Origin: Aurantiochytrium sp. KH105
Taxonomy: Eukaryota > Sar > Bigyra > Thraustochytrida > Thraustochytriidae
DNA length: 64,000 nt
Direction: 5' to 3'
NCBI GenBank assembly: GCA_003116975.1
Contig: BGKB01000018.1
Coordinates: 558,001-622,000 of the forward strand
The first letter of the stretch is position 1, and every line of letters starts with the position of its first letter. The notes below the pieces were generated by a model. It was not told where the DNA came from. It saw only the letters and a list, made by a program, of their open reading frames with translations, and ran no database searches. Shown piece by piece: positions 21,001 through 25,466 of this stretch. Both the position numbers and the translations under genes were made by a program.

Positions 21001-22950
21001 CTTGACGTTTTCGGTAACGCTACTGGCCACGTCCGCAAAGGTACCTGTGAGAGCACGGGTGTCCATGTCCAAGAGACGAAGGTCGCCGTCGTCGAGAGGA
21101 CCGAGAAGCTCCGAGAGGAAAGTGACACTCCACTCGTAGCCGCCATTCTCATCCGCATCGCTCCTTGTGACATCAACTTCACCAATTGTGTCAAGGCGCT
21201 CGAGAGCTTCCTTCACAGCAAGGGCGGTGGCATCAAAGGGCAGGTAGCCTGTGACCTGACCTTCGTATGCCAGAGTGAAGTGGCCACCGAGCGCTTCGGA
21301 TGTACTCGTTTGGGAGTCGCCCACACTAAGAGCAACGTTTGAGAGGTCCACGTCATTGGCACTAAGCACCAAGCCGGTCCCTGCCTTGGTGTCAAAGGTG
21401 ACGTCCCAAACGCATGCGCCGTCTCCACTAGGAGTAGCCGATTGCGAAGTGACCGAGACCGATCCAACGACACTTAGCGCCTGAAGCTCCGTGGCCATGC
21501 TCGCGGCGACCGTATCGCAATCTGCGCCGGCACCGTGGTCAGCAGGATTGACGGAAATACCATTGGTAACGACCGAGTCATGCTCCAACTGAAAGGAGCC
21601 GGCAGCCGTACCGGTAGCAGTTGCTGTGATGGTGAAGACCTGCTTGTCAGTACCCTTACGAGTCTCTAAGACGGTGACACTCTTTCCAACGCCATTGAGA
21701 CCGCTCACGTCGGAGGCTACAAGCTCAGAGAGATCCCCAGCGTCATCAAGAAAAGTCACAAACCAGGTCCTGCCTAGATTGCGATCAACAGAAGCTTCGT
21801 CAAAGGAGACGGAGACGCTCCCGAGGTTCGAGAGCGAGTCAAGCACGCTTTGCATCTCACTTGCATCGGCGTCGTATGCGATCGTGCCTGTCTCTTCACC
21901 ATCATATGTTAGCTTGAACGAGCCGCTGAGATGATTGCCGGCAACGCTTGAGCCGTCACAGGGAGAAACGCTGTCAGCGTCTGCGCATACAACGATGCTG
22001 GCACCATCGCCAGAGAGATCAGAGGCCGGCGTCATTGCAGCGAGGTCGCCTGCATTGACGTCCGAGACAAAGGTGATGGACCACGCAAATCCCCGCTCTC
22101 CGTCTGGTCCAGAGCGCGTGACCTCGACCACGTCGATTGAGGGAAGAATCTCGAGGGCCTCCTTGACTTCGGCGTCAGTGGCATCGTACGGGAGACTGGC
22201 GGTCTCATCGCCCTCGTAGGTGAGAGTGAAGGTGCCGGAAATCTCATTGCCATCGGTATCGGTACCAAACGTGACCTCTGCGCCACTGCCAATGAGCTCC
22301 TGCGTGCCGATCTCCAGCTCTGGAAGATTCCCATCCATATCAGAAAAGGTAATCGTCCAGGTGTAGCCACCATTTCCATCAGCCGTTCGCACGACGTTGA
22401 CGGAGCCTTGGACATTGGGCATGGCCTCGATGATCTCCTGCATACTGGAATGCAGAGGAGCGCCATCGTCGCCAGCCATAGCCACGGCATCATGATCAAT
22501 GTACCCCGAGGTATGAAAGCCGAGGCCCAGGGCCGTAGCATCAAAGACGACGGTAAACCAGCCACCGTCGACTGTCGGGGCACCGGAAGTGGTGATGGTC
22601 TGGACCTCTCGCACTTCGGACGCCGTGGTGCGTACGACTTGTACCTCATCGACATGGGTTGCCGAGGTGGTGATTTGTTGCACCTCGTTAGGTCCCAGAT
22701 AGACGTCGGTCTTGACAATCTGAACCTCGCGAGTCCCAGGCTCAGTGTCCCATTCGACCGCGTAGGAGGTGACCTCCGATCCGCCGTCGTTAAGAGGCGC
22801 GGCAAAGTCAACGAAAAGACTCGTGCCCGAGCGCAGGTGAAGACGTGCATCGGTCGGAGCGCTTGGAACCTCAACTGCCAAAGCGCCCAGTTGGCACGCA
22901 GCGGCAATCGCACTGACCGCGACAATCCACGCGGCCATCATCTTGGTCAT
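1..22950 (-). CDS. Giant secreted multidomain adhesin-like protein (FnIII / PA14 / filamin-like / novel repeat), C-terminus beyond window
   Basis: The minus-strand frame starting at the ATG at 22950 stays open for 7650 codons to base 1, with no stop and no need for introns. The protein is larger than 7650 residues and incomplete. The first about 24 residues form a hydrophobic signal peptide ending near LGALA. An in-frame stop lies upstream at 23224-23226 and I found no ATG between it and 22950, which fixes the start. Visible modules are about sixteen FnIII domains (Y-x-V-E-W-D and Y-x-V-R-V-x-A-x-N-x-x-G signatures), three PA14 domains, filamin/Ig-like segments (D-x-x-G-N and G-x-Y-x-V-x-Y signatures) and about 36 copies of a G-x-F-x-L-x-F-x-G-x-x-T repeat. 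FnIII modules dominate both ends; the middle (about 16-6.6 kb) is repeat, filamin-like and PA14. The last residues seen are a typical FnIII end, so the domain array continues off the window. The role is inferred to be cell-surface or extracellular adhesion. No enzyme motif was seen and no membrane anchor is visible in this part. Confidence 0.93.
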   Translation of the reverse strand, partial: MTKMMAAWIVAVSAIAAACQLGALAVEVPSAPTDARLHLRSGTSLFVDFAAPLNDGGSEVTSYAVEWDTEPGTREVQIVKTDVYLGPNEVQQITTSATHVDEVQVVRTTASEVREVQTITTSGAPTVDGGWFTVVFDATALGLGFHTSGYIDHDAVAMAGDDGAPLHSSMQEIIEAMPNVQGSVNVVRTADGNGGYTWTITFSDMDGNLPELEIGTQELIGSGAEVTFGTDTDGNEISGTFTLTYEGDETASLPYDATDAEVKEALEILPSIDVVEVTRSGPDGERGFAWSITFVSDVNAGDLAAMTPASDLSGDGASIVVCADADSVSPCDGSSVAGNHLSGSFKLTYDGEETGTIAYDADASEMQSVLDSLSNLGSVSVSFDEASVDRNLGRTWFVTFLDDAGDLSELVASDVSGLNGVGKSVTVLETRKGTDKQVFTITATATGTAAGSFQLEHDSVVTNGISVNPADHGAGADCDTVAASMATELQALSVVGSVSVTSQSATPSGDGACVWDVTFDTKAGTGLVLSANDVDLSNVALSVGDSQTSTSEALGGHFTLAYEGQVTGYLPFDATALAVKEALERLDTIGEVDVTRSDADENGGYEWSVTFLSELLGPLDDGDLRLLDMDTRALTGTFADVASSVTENVKGIAPPFNSQGANAPIGSHDVTDMSALYYEIPDLKQGVEYWVRVSAINDQGSGRYAMTLPAKLAPANVPPGPPADATLSVIDGTTLRVSMSEPTLSGGGILDAFRVEWDTVELNSEVQSVQLDVPVQPEIQVISTSANNVDEVQHIRILGQTSGNAVTEEQAIRCDATGGTFRLGFDGTFTDPIQWNATLLDLESALTRLSAINAVTVSISTATTTAQSVLCRPYNAVLNEEPEEVSILFDDVATYTGKLPLLETDLEGLEGNRIIDVSKTTEGEADVSGSFMLAFQGYTTGTIDVNVDAATLAQALESLPSIGTGNVAVSGSSMEFVVTFTSASLDGDQPDITVANTAGLRGNDARVVICTDGAADGDCSGISSVQGNSVRGDFTLELRGHTTRAIEYNAAASVMKSRLEELPNVGVVDVARTGPDTPGGTYAWTVTFTSNPGAFPFASFDRADLIPDGSGLLATATGETVSVGMTPSQEGSDPLGGSFQLAFTDNLGATVTSAAIPATASADRVKAELESMSGVGTVEVDKTVDAIDGAFIRWDITFASCRGDASPTCNIGNLNPLSPDSTGLTGGYTANPPTITVTQSTVGTGGSGSANYNTAEITDLSAGAPYTYDITGLDLGVNYYVRVSAKTTCEEVCPDCCSYGVPIATTPRVAAPMHGAPGQPAPPVLRASTQDSLVIAWSHPPSTGGSPVTGYELWMDEWAGGDFAMIYDGTGQDHVTAFDTASKFALVPGRRYRAKYRALNAIGAGEFSNEAIFVARSVPRAPAAPTQPKRDPTMTHDGTALAGDAMAGIYWTTPVDNGGSRITGYEIYRDDGSGGSFSSPLPFGQLPVQQLRVTDVTGVTGNLVLIYQGESTSTIDFSSPPSADDVRDALEPVVGLVDVTTSNPSGDEHEWTITFFELHGEIEPLTPTGLTISSGSVAVSIVQDGAGDPAVQIVQPSCDGETITGEFSLKFSHGELFSVSSGDSLVADPVTIGPFNYDANAATVKSGIEAALASADGGQVTVEVHRREIDASTNQYMFAIAFTSGLVPGARGVYETIPLFAPLAHDLLCDAGSGSNSPRVDASRLVAGSLSHVSGGLNEGKPYRFYIRAINAQGTSVRSPMYAVLTAALPDASAAPMITDVEASAISIGWTRATNMRGSPATGFKVYRFDSVAPETVADPTPVKNEVQRVVVAADAEQPEIQQISISATAGDVRLSFAGETTGNIAYNADAATVQTALNGLAALTSAADAALGVTVARSGGGSSFVWTITFDALHGDVETIQVDETPLTGSTSVEEVQPGIAPLAGTFTLSFRGATTQELSFDASPTAMRRALERLSTIGKVNVDRTAVTGSRPGLQWDVTFLTEAGDLPLLEGTSGRLVGVRYDYVPGANDNNAAAVQCSEIQAGTPAVLVYDGHEDPSLKSFTATGLQVDNTYAFKVATLSAAGDGVLSPATSTIIARAGASPAETTASGSALTYGIAGVVFEEQQITITASSSTSGWSGDLSLRVGGASADASSSIDPINDTPDTIAAALSVLNDASGALVGTVHVTRTLIDGENSLYGCVLSVTFVGRHGDVDTIEVASNTLDASGNAVSVSVSEFVQGMANQFIIEPKKLSGSPVKDVSAHSGFQGQDVFFTELWTTDVSVVDGTHEWARDGGVAQYSPVRYEIQRVYTSVDDTITAGSFVLDFDTTSYNKQSGTSETTGALAYDASAKDVKDALELLSNVASCDVTRSDLGDGTYEWMITFTGDFGPLPQLAENVATSFTGTNAALHRARVQTGVAEVQTITVSASERFVSEEQVITLTGASSGTFTLNFDSAPVPVTVAFDATASAIQTALNSLETITEVSVSGAAPQWVVTFANPVGDVGPLVVDDANLDCSDCADVEEIQKGVSPLDGTFVLAYEGEYTGNLDFDASADAVAASLEALSTVASVSVEREDLVSGFRWTVTFLRNLGNLPLLLAEPVRHEIQYIELRGGDPTPLGGTFTVSLAGSTTPALAFDCTAEEMRVALEDMSALAGTSVSVAREGPLSPGFGRYRWLITFHNDLGNLEDLSVDLEGITGTTPDKLISEEIAGSVAALSGSDPALLVEEKNPGLPSYTGTYTPEHTGSYALSVRQLTRGGLAADYFDNQWLSGVPSMSRVDAHVDFDWGDGVITPYGRDYVSARWQGKVLAPSSENFTFYVLVHDGARLWIDHELVIDAWDTSARTEDETNEFRATHVPLLAGNYHDVRLEFKELTGVASIRLQWSSYSVARQVIPRTRLFRAEHIQGSPFAVSVVPGAADYPYSTAWGPGLEPSGVAAGIETTFEIQSRDNSGNDRLTNDETGEDPFEVTLVGPEILTVSPEYVGSGKFFGRYTAMIAGTYMVSVTTKSGTHIYCGLGAADKCSPFQVVVSPGPTSHETTDAAGSGLSAAVAGRVSTFTITTKDTYGNLQSEGGELADIKVKLVGTGGIAGREIFANIVDNADGTYHVTYTLRDAGTYEVLATYKDQIILTDGTFTVPQVVCQHAELHAPSSIASGSGLMAATSGSTASFQVFARDAFSNARDGTGIDITADGDLDTFVVSVKSADGPEEVVSSSAVITLRVGADSGSVTGSFTLTWGDRTTRALPHDVSASTLRVALETLWVEYDYSSGDGIGEEIAGTRRTVLVERATTGTGVGFEWAITFTSHLDQWTPSMLSATDTNLGGTGVAASLSTLATTGTYPISYVYWLAGEADLYVRGAKSGLDIEGSPFALTVSEGVADYSDSSCSETVLNSGVAGEVFSFDVLVRDSPRFEEQVIFVDAEIVSETSEEIYINCVGTAGTFTLSLYGYSTGPINYNDDEASIESAIEASSAIGDVTVTIGGVQTTACASGTSENIVITFVSPTGDLPDVALEGWDASMTINIGETVKGATNARAEVQEFSCDATSGGITLSLPGYTGTSSSIDLSSATVGALQNGFDEISSGAVSVSISDGSDVTSTTLCQATPPLVWITFQETVQDVNGLVSYTEDTAVSGGSITIRELIKGVSPASGSFTLSFDGETTTNLDVFASDSDVKAALEALSTIDTVSVTRDDYGYDDVTGNPLGSMWTVLFDIPGPHVGASQPLLVGDASGLTTSDNGQLAPRVYVQRTVSGLAGNKRAVFDDSGDIEVLLTRKAAPYAHSIASQSSEVQVLTCDASSGSFILRLLGTNTAEIPATSTQTQLQTILDNAFASGPLSLSITATFDVSCTYVCGSNCEVELAMSRFPGGVMETLPYEDDLLAGGSASVSVVERVRGTVSTSALGDALYRVSYVPALKGEYEISVQVAGGDVKTNLDSGVLVYPARSHPHTSTHDARTIATEGVTETFTIQAFDQFGNELDGPLVYPDVLTAQLVGRAHKLSGHSTTSAIVIPATVSSDEPNTDGVYTVTYEPTLAGTYSLELKQRTQGGLLATYFLREDLTEPVTADLISSAEIALHQEAALHCPGLLLDSCTSTRVDAQVNFDWTTQAPMEGFAADFFSVRWEGFLLCEESGAYEFVIESDARARVYADDRIVIDKWSDASGASRVSAVVDTLEGTTTLPIRVEYAQSDGASHVRLLWRTPAMRAAGEAAVPVPTENFLYERHLRDSPAEVFIYPGDIDALTTTATGDGLITGVSNVRSSFVVFPRDSTNNLRFHDASDTSPFEVTIIGVDGWALEGRVDEVTSGSPIALSPVIVADDWVELCSACGTMNAGDSVLQTSSSLTLARGDNFVIGGERYTVALTGTLDASAVPATSPRRGLGVTGAAVYRVGPDTGSYVVEYDPVIRGTYEISVELSAVAEVQTITSSATSTIGGDFRLEYDGSKTGWLSHDVSSADLETAIQDSFAALGTVSVSRTGPGSFGEYSWAVTFAIDDGNVAPFVPESELTGGAAALVVEETVPGTSKSHIAGSPFRAEVVPAAADSGMTLGFGKGLMLGEAGVLSTFHVQVKDAAGNNRLESQAQSLLTATARLPDAARGENEKILHANMEYIRDGLYQFTFLPTIAGSYNVAVLMGIVLEEQRVSIAFSDETDRSGSFKLSFDGERVTSALAWDTSAADLARALRTSLVSSHLASTGLLTAQHLGGIQVSRTATSTGFDFDITFASFAGDIEPLSVVESSLASTSGSASISVSEEVKGEAAHIKTARAPLVREVQTVSIAGSDDLTGNFELIFNGESTGALDIDSVDASTLSTALNALHTVQRVDVAETLSGPNNYAWEITFIAEDDTGAAVSALAYGKLPELSYTHTLTSNGVDDVTITIATDTSGFAPFDELVVSPTTLSAEHSTPVDSAPSDLCPVFAEECPSGLDTGLFERLATFQIESRDRYSNRIFTGPAAEVQRVNVYASSGLSGTFKLSFRGEQTSALSATQVDASSLEGALESLSSIGAVSVARTLESETLNAVATGTLDVVAGSTAAATSADLSGDISQGDLLRIPGDDELYLVSAIDSSSVHFAQSWRGDSAFGLSVEIATSSSVGSIFHVTFDTELGDLEALELDASALSGTNLEASVSACESNFIQTVTLVSSSTLGGSFRLHYEEEVTEDLPYDASSAVVKAALEALDNIYAVAVTLSAQTYTITFSSTSFSGEDGSEPLLYGEPHLLTGESVRVDVQSICPAGTVAGAQGEDFIVELIGPTIVSGDVSYSGASGIYDASYQVPREGSYSLEVSRGNVGGLTGQYYNNRWLFDTPVQVRVDSTIDFEWDTFITDTGRDYISVRWSGFVEPRFDEVYEFVVQANDGARLWVDDELLIDEFETQAGSGEVNEFVGQTSSALVAGRLVTIKLEFRENVDDAVCKLLWRSGAQPLQIIPATALYHSTEPLSGSPFAVSPRAVPPTVPTSLSLSVVDDETLLLSWFPPLNDGGASITKYKVTWWSASNTPTELTLRLSSVSDGTFKLAFGAHVSPALPYDLDAWELKAALEALRGVGLVSVSKSLSGSDVDFAIGFEEYPGDATSSLSIDSDTFSTGSASLISSTIGIAPLDLVSTEITNAHESLDLSDITDPYQLEITSLTSGTAYSVSVAAYTGNSENGLDYGPRATPVVETPRAVPEAPAQVLTRLVAGSATRLKVYWDAPTDDNGASVDSYSVNWATTSDAELDHWTQSVVDTPSAFQSTLGVASFEYTIADLIPGQTYVVRVAAGNSEGTGPYETADATGSLAIPTSHAPRRALDAIADGNVILSTIPASAGSSGGSLRIADAVQSLQVSWSAPLDAVGSSPSGYLLEWYTLPAATLQTQTITVDSTSAISGSFTLSYEDEETDALPWDISAEDMKAALDSLCGLRSVSVSRSAETNGFSWTVVLDADMGAKPEIVLDAARVSTLGTLSSSTSVTLGVLPGEYGAVELSASTTEFVITGLSAGTSYFARVSTGNDRCWSAPQTSTPLSAAPPRQKPDVVQDAQLAVQSASALKVYWNAPESDGADLITKYKIEWDVRSDFASDASSGKGYHEVAKSLASECQSSPCSYIINSLPQGVDIYVRVFAYNSFGYSVRGTPTVPAFAKPCTQPHAPTGVAVDSNADGTLSVRFAAPENDGGESITKYKIEWDVLGQHAVDHGATDAVPYSLREVQTITTSTTNALSGHFVLRYREHATGSLAHDISAQDLEDALRELPTIANDIHVTRRKRVDDSIQATENKGYVWLITFGEAHGDAYELEVSVDDGSTYSSSGSGGTLSGADAQVDVATSVIGLDGFAKQSVTINADADDLGGTFYLSFAGRGTGSIPFDASPEALRASLETIPAVGEVRVHRETVDNGFTWTIIFLTSLGDQPPLTPHHENVQGTNPTLTVSEVETGRLPSMDSSQKDVAEVDIASLGSGTAYSFTLPSDLIRGARYHVRVSAWNGVGHTYGPSAYALPASTLVHAPFTEFNDLAAKALGPDALEFSWAAPPRSVAASTEQLVVEWDTNAAAKEVQIVSSSSTESEGTFTLSLGTSTTTPIPYDASSTEMQAVLEALSSVGTVSVTRESLGAGAFSWSVTFVSNVGGMPLMSGNAGGLVGTNALVSVDRAVAGTIPAFDQGTIGITVLPLGSMLLGRSANEQRIRVVTSGADDLGGSFRVSLHGEVSADIPFDASEAVLKSRLEDLTAIDEVEVTRVTLTQHTGSVNSDAGFEWTIRFTGAMIAQPNLLVSTRADGSDAHLFACHGQLTGTKPCVRSEIVEVGGELPTRTIIYGLADGVGYYLRISAQSYDSTSQEATTIAPLLVSPSPVAPSSPQNVLVRVLAGSELGIAWDPPAHDGGLQLQNYVVQVDTSVSFGASARKITVDGNTTSTVVTGLSTSLPYYVRVLAYNGDGYSEPAAGLAVHDAGEIQTFTLTASGTTTTGQFTIDCSGDTTVGLDHVATAADVADALAALDTFKHAHPRVSVLDVDSVDSGITYGLRWTVSFPASLGNLAQCTSTVSGIDQSGTIADATVVEGRTSQETVQTGQRAPTEPLLPTLTVVSDDSLGISWKMPSHTGGSQPTHFLVEWANEYDFVTSTSSVLSTSTCCLVDVNACTGTENCRLSFTAAGTSQLKISSLTAGATYYVRVAAYNANGLGTWIRSAPATAQPAAQLPPRPASFSIAVSAADVPGHIHVEYDAPVHNELMYPTTDGGASITAYRFEWDVTSSFDSIAGTSPLGTYDASTITGDNGYNDCSSGACIMDTLGAEVQTVMVFAGEGSITAGGFKLGLGAQTSACIDHDVTSADMKSALDIISSGVTVSRETITSPGNGFLYRITFSSSDADIPELVHSTDSSSCVAFSGTGLTDPQVVVGTTLNGGAFTPGTSYHLRVHAINSVGVGLETLASPALLVPRAPSEPPQSVRARSVADDATALYIEWVPPATTNGARVSSYRVEISESSDFSVLAATENVAISTGDDGLSLFSTTITGLTDSTEHFVRVFAVNDQGDSATAEEATAFCEIGLEACEASQILTRALPEVVANVALSNEAFNGQNSFSDSSLTITWESGSVANNVPNTRYRVEWDISPSFASVDGKPLSFGSSSSDGDGMDGSPYRDEATPGDELSLTVTGLQAGTTYYFRVTPRNSLGYGTASVVHSA
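6646..7077 (-). other. PA14 domain A (C-terminal-most of three seen) inside the giant protein
   Basis: It begins GGLTGQYYNNRWLFDTPV and carries GRDYISVRWSG, DGARLWVDDELLIDEF and VCKLLWRSG, followed by the SGSPFAVSP linker that also follows copy C. The similarity of copies A and C, including the linker, suggests duplication of a PA14-filamin cassette. Confidence 0.87.
10285..10806 (-). other. PA14 domain B inside the giant protein
   Basis: It begins GGLLATYFLREDL and contains F-F-S-V-R-W-E-G-F, then ARARVYADDRIVIDKW, then L-P-I-R-V-E-Y, V-R-L-L-W and ENFLYER. The Asp-Gly pair normally before the A-R-L-x-V-D-x-x-x-V signature reads D-A here, so it diverges more than the other two copies. Filamin-like strands lie on both sides. 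Confidence 0.8.
14239..14670 (-). other. PA14 domain C (N-terminal-most of three) inside the giant protein
   Basis: The translation opens with GGLAADYFDN and contains the PA14 core signature: GRDYVSARWQG, then F-x-F-Y-V, then DGARLWIDHELVIDAWD. It closes with an L-E-F-K-E...L-x-W strand. PA14 is a beta-barrel often used for carbohydrate binding in adhesins and glycosidases; ligand binding here is inferred. It is followed directly by an SPFAV linker into filamin-like modules. Confidence 0.85.
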
Positions 22951-24465
22951 CTTGCCCTTTCTTTGGGCAAGCGAGACAGACAGATATACCAAGCAGGCGA
23001 AGCAGCTAAGCCAACTGGTGACTTGGCTCGCGCACTCGCGAGCTCGCAAGCTCAGTTCTGCTCCGCTCAGCTGTTCGCAGCTCGGCTCAGCTCCGCCCAG
23101 CTCAAGCCAGCTCAACTCAGCTCCGTTGGCGACGCAGCGCACGCCTGGCGCCACTCCGCCTCTCCCGCCGCCGCGCCTCGCGCGCGGCCTGGAGCGCAAT
23201 AGGATCTGTTTGTCAGGCTTTTCCTAGCCCGCGTCCGCGTCGCCGTTGGCTGCTGCGCGTGTTGCACTGCGCGCGATCTGGCCCATCCCATACCCTACTT
23301 GTCGCCGCCCATACCCCACTTGCCGCGCACCCACTCTCCACTTGCGGAGGCACGCACCCACTCGGTTATCCGCGCCGCACGCCGCGGGCGTGGCCCACCT
23401 AACCGACGCGTCCCACTTTCCAAGTCCGCTAAGCGTAAATAACGATTAAAATACGTAGATGCGCGTACCGGACTCGGGCACTGGGGAACGTCCGTTAGTT
23501 CTCTGGGCGATCCGTGCCGCCGAGGCCAGGTTTTTCCCTTCCACTTCCGAGGCTCCCCTCCACTCGGCCATGCCACTGCCAGCAGCCGCTCGTGCCGCCA
23601 AAAGCGAGCCACCCTTCTCTCCTCCCGCGGTCGCTCGGCATGAACAGCTTCGCCGCTCTCCGCGGCGCCCTCCGCCGAGCGCCATCTTCGGCTGTCCCAC
23701 TCGTTCTTTGGTGGCCGTGGCAATCATTCATTGTTATGACAGGGCGGCCATCGTGGATGGGACCATTTCGCGACCGTGAAAGACCCGCCTGCGCAGCTGC
23801 TGCTTCTGCTAGCAGTTGGTGCCGAGGCCCATCGCATTGGCGGCGGTCTGGAGACAGAGGCCGACGGCGACGGAGGAGTCGTCCGCGGTTGAGCAGGGCC
23901 TTGTATAATCGGACCCTGTGAGGAACGGCGCTTGTAATTAGAGGGACAGCCACTGCAAGCTCCGGGCACTGCAGTGCAGTGCTCTTGTACTGTCAGTGCC
24001 ACTGGCAGCAGTCTTTTTACCTAACGGCTGAAGCGCGTGCCGCCTCCGAGATTGTTGGAGACTCAAAGCCCGGCACCGGCGTGCGACGAGGGCGTGAATG
24101 GGCGGGTGAGTGCGGGCTGAGAGAGTTGGAGTGAAGTGGAGACAGGCAGGCGGCTTGGTAGCGAGAGCGGAAGGACGCTTGCGGCGTTGGATGAAGAAAG
24201 AGCGCAAGAGGGCTGTGATTGAGGAGCACTTGTGCGAGTGAACCCATTGCAAGCAAGCCCGTATGTGTGCATCTTATAACAAATGTAGCTCATGTATTGT
24301 CCTGACAGTAAGCAGAGCCCTGGGACTAGAGTTTTAACTTTTAAGAAAAGATCAAAGCACTGTAATTGCAAATACAGTCACTGTGTTGCTTGAAGATATT
24401 ATGATATAAAGAAAGGATAGAAGGGGCCAGGTCTTGCTCAGCAAAGAGATGAAGACCGATTCGTA
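22951..24465. promoter_or_regulatory. 1.5-kb gap: promoter side of the giant gene and 3' flank of the GST gene
   Basis: There is no convincing gene here. About 23030-23125 holds a degenerate run of short CAGCTC-containing units just upstream of the giant gene, and 23282-23350 holds imperfect CCCATACC-CACTTG repeats. Several GC-rich reading frames overlap on both strands around 23300-23950, but none shows a domain or consistent protein-like composition. The AT-richer part at 24270-24440 suits the 3' end of the minus-strand GST transcript. Confidence 0.4.
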
Positions 24466-25209
24466 TCAGAGCTTGCCTTGCGAGCGCAATGCTTCCACCT
24501 TTGGTTGAGCCCGGGTGAAACCAGAAATGATCGTCTCATGCCCTTCGAGTGCACGAAGTCGCTGCGACCAGGCATGAACGTTAGGAAAGTCTTTGGAAAA
24601 GTCGCAACCGTGCGGAGGCGATACATCTTGCGGAAGAAGGTCGAGCTGGGAAATCTCCGTGAATAAGGCAATGTCGGCGAGAGAAGCGGAGTCAGTTCCA
24701 GCAATGTACGGGCCTGCGGCGATCTGATCATCCATCACCTTGAGCGAGTCCAACAGAATGCGTTCCTCGCGCTCGGCGGGGATTTCCTTGAGATCCCATA
24801 CCATCGAGTGCTTGCTCATATCAGGGAGCAAGTGACGCATGACGCGGCGACGAATGAGCCCACAAGCTCCGGGACGAAGAAAGTTGTGCTTCCAATCGAG
24901 CCAGGTGTCAATCCGACTACGAGCCTCGAGATCAGACGGTGGATAAAGTTGCTCTCGCACGTCTGCAGGGGCATATTTCTCCAGGAGGTACTTCATGATG
25001 GCGTGGCTTTCGTGGAGGACAAAGTTGCCATCCTGGACGACTGGAAACTTTTTGTTCGGGTTGAGTTTAAGAAACTCCGGCGTGAGGTGGTCGCCCTTGC
25101 CCGTATCGATGGGGCGAAAGTCGATCTCAACCCGCGAAAGAAGCGCCGTCCACAGCACGGCGCGCGTCGGCTGGCTCATGACCGAGCCCCAGACAATGGG
25201 CTTTGTCAT
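24466..25209 (-). CDS. Theta-like glutathione S-transferase
   Basis: A 247-residue cytosolic-type GST that would conjugate glutathione to electrophiles or act as a peroxidase. The N-terminal thioredoxin-like domain (about 1-80) has the theta-class S-Q-P-T-R motif with probable catalytic Ser12. It continues with a K-x-P-V-x-x-D-G-x-x-x-x-E-S-x-A-I-x-x-Y-L core that binds glutathione. The alpha-helical C-terminal domain contains a G-P-Y-I-A-G-T-D-S-x-S-x-A-D-I-x-L-F signature typical of the fold. No targeting peptide is evident. The start is the first in-frame ATG; the frame extends ten codons upstream without another ATG. The length matches theta-class enzymes. The substrate cannot be told. 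Confidence 0.9.
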   Translation of the reverse strand: MTKPIVWGSVMSQPTRAVLWTALLSRVEIDFRPIDTGKGDHLTPEFLKLNPNKKFPVVQDGNFVLHESHAIMKYLLEKYAPADVREQLYPPSDLEARSRIDTWLDWKHNFLRPGACGLIRRRVMRHLLPDMSKHSMVWDLKEIPAEREERILLDSLKVMDDQIAAGPYIAGTDSASLADIALFTEISQLDLLPQDVSPPHGCDFSKDFPNVHAWSQRLRALEGHETIISGFTRAQPKVEALRSQGKL

Positions 25210-25466
25210 CTTTGGGAGAACTTTTGTGGTGCACGGCAAGCACGTAGAGTAGCCGCGCGAAGAACGTGCGTGCGTGCGGGGCGGGCGTGCGGGCGGGCGA
25301 GCGGATACTCTGCGGACCTGGCCCTACTTGTGCGTGGAGAAGATTGTTCTCGGTCGGGGTCGGGCGTTCTGGTTGCGAGTTTGGCCATTTGGCCAAAGAT
25401 ATTTTTTGAAGTACCTCGGACCGACCTTTTGACTCGGACAACGTTTCAAGGCCACATCAGCACCCA

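Larger units (their letters stand above)
930..22620 (-). repeat. About 36 dispersed copies of a novel-looking ~80-100 residue protein repeat
   Basis: The repeat pattern is E-V-Q-x-I-x-x-S-A...G-x-F-x-L-x-F-x-G-x-x-T-x-x-L-x-Y-D-A-S, then V-x-x-A-L-E-x-L-x-x-I-x-x-V-x-V-x-R, an aromatic/Gly stretch, W-x-V-T-F and G-D-L-P-x-L. Copies lie in tandem (for example 22600-21000 and 16050-14850), between filamin-like and PA14 domains, and within FnIII domains. Individual copies centre near 1050, 2100, 2920, 3250, 3900, 4300, 5270, 6300, 7430, 7980, 8520, 8900, 9570, 11500, 11920, 12210, 12540, 13150, 15000, 15270, 15540, 15900, 16440, 17050, 17320, 18020, 18380, 19450, 19760, 20090, 20400, 21200, 21500, 21840, 22160 and 22460. 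Counts were made by eye. I do not recognise it as a named family; some occurrences might be divergent Ig-like folds. Confidence 0.8.

Noticed and set aside
22032-22925. 297-codon minus-strand frame at the 5' end of the giant gene
   Set aside because: It is in a different frame from the FnIII-repeat reading and has an Arg/Ser-rich composition with no domain.
23295-23953. Overlapping 90-150 codon frames upstream of the giant gene
   Set aside because: No start context, domain or consistent frame; frames exist on both strands at once.
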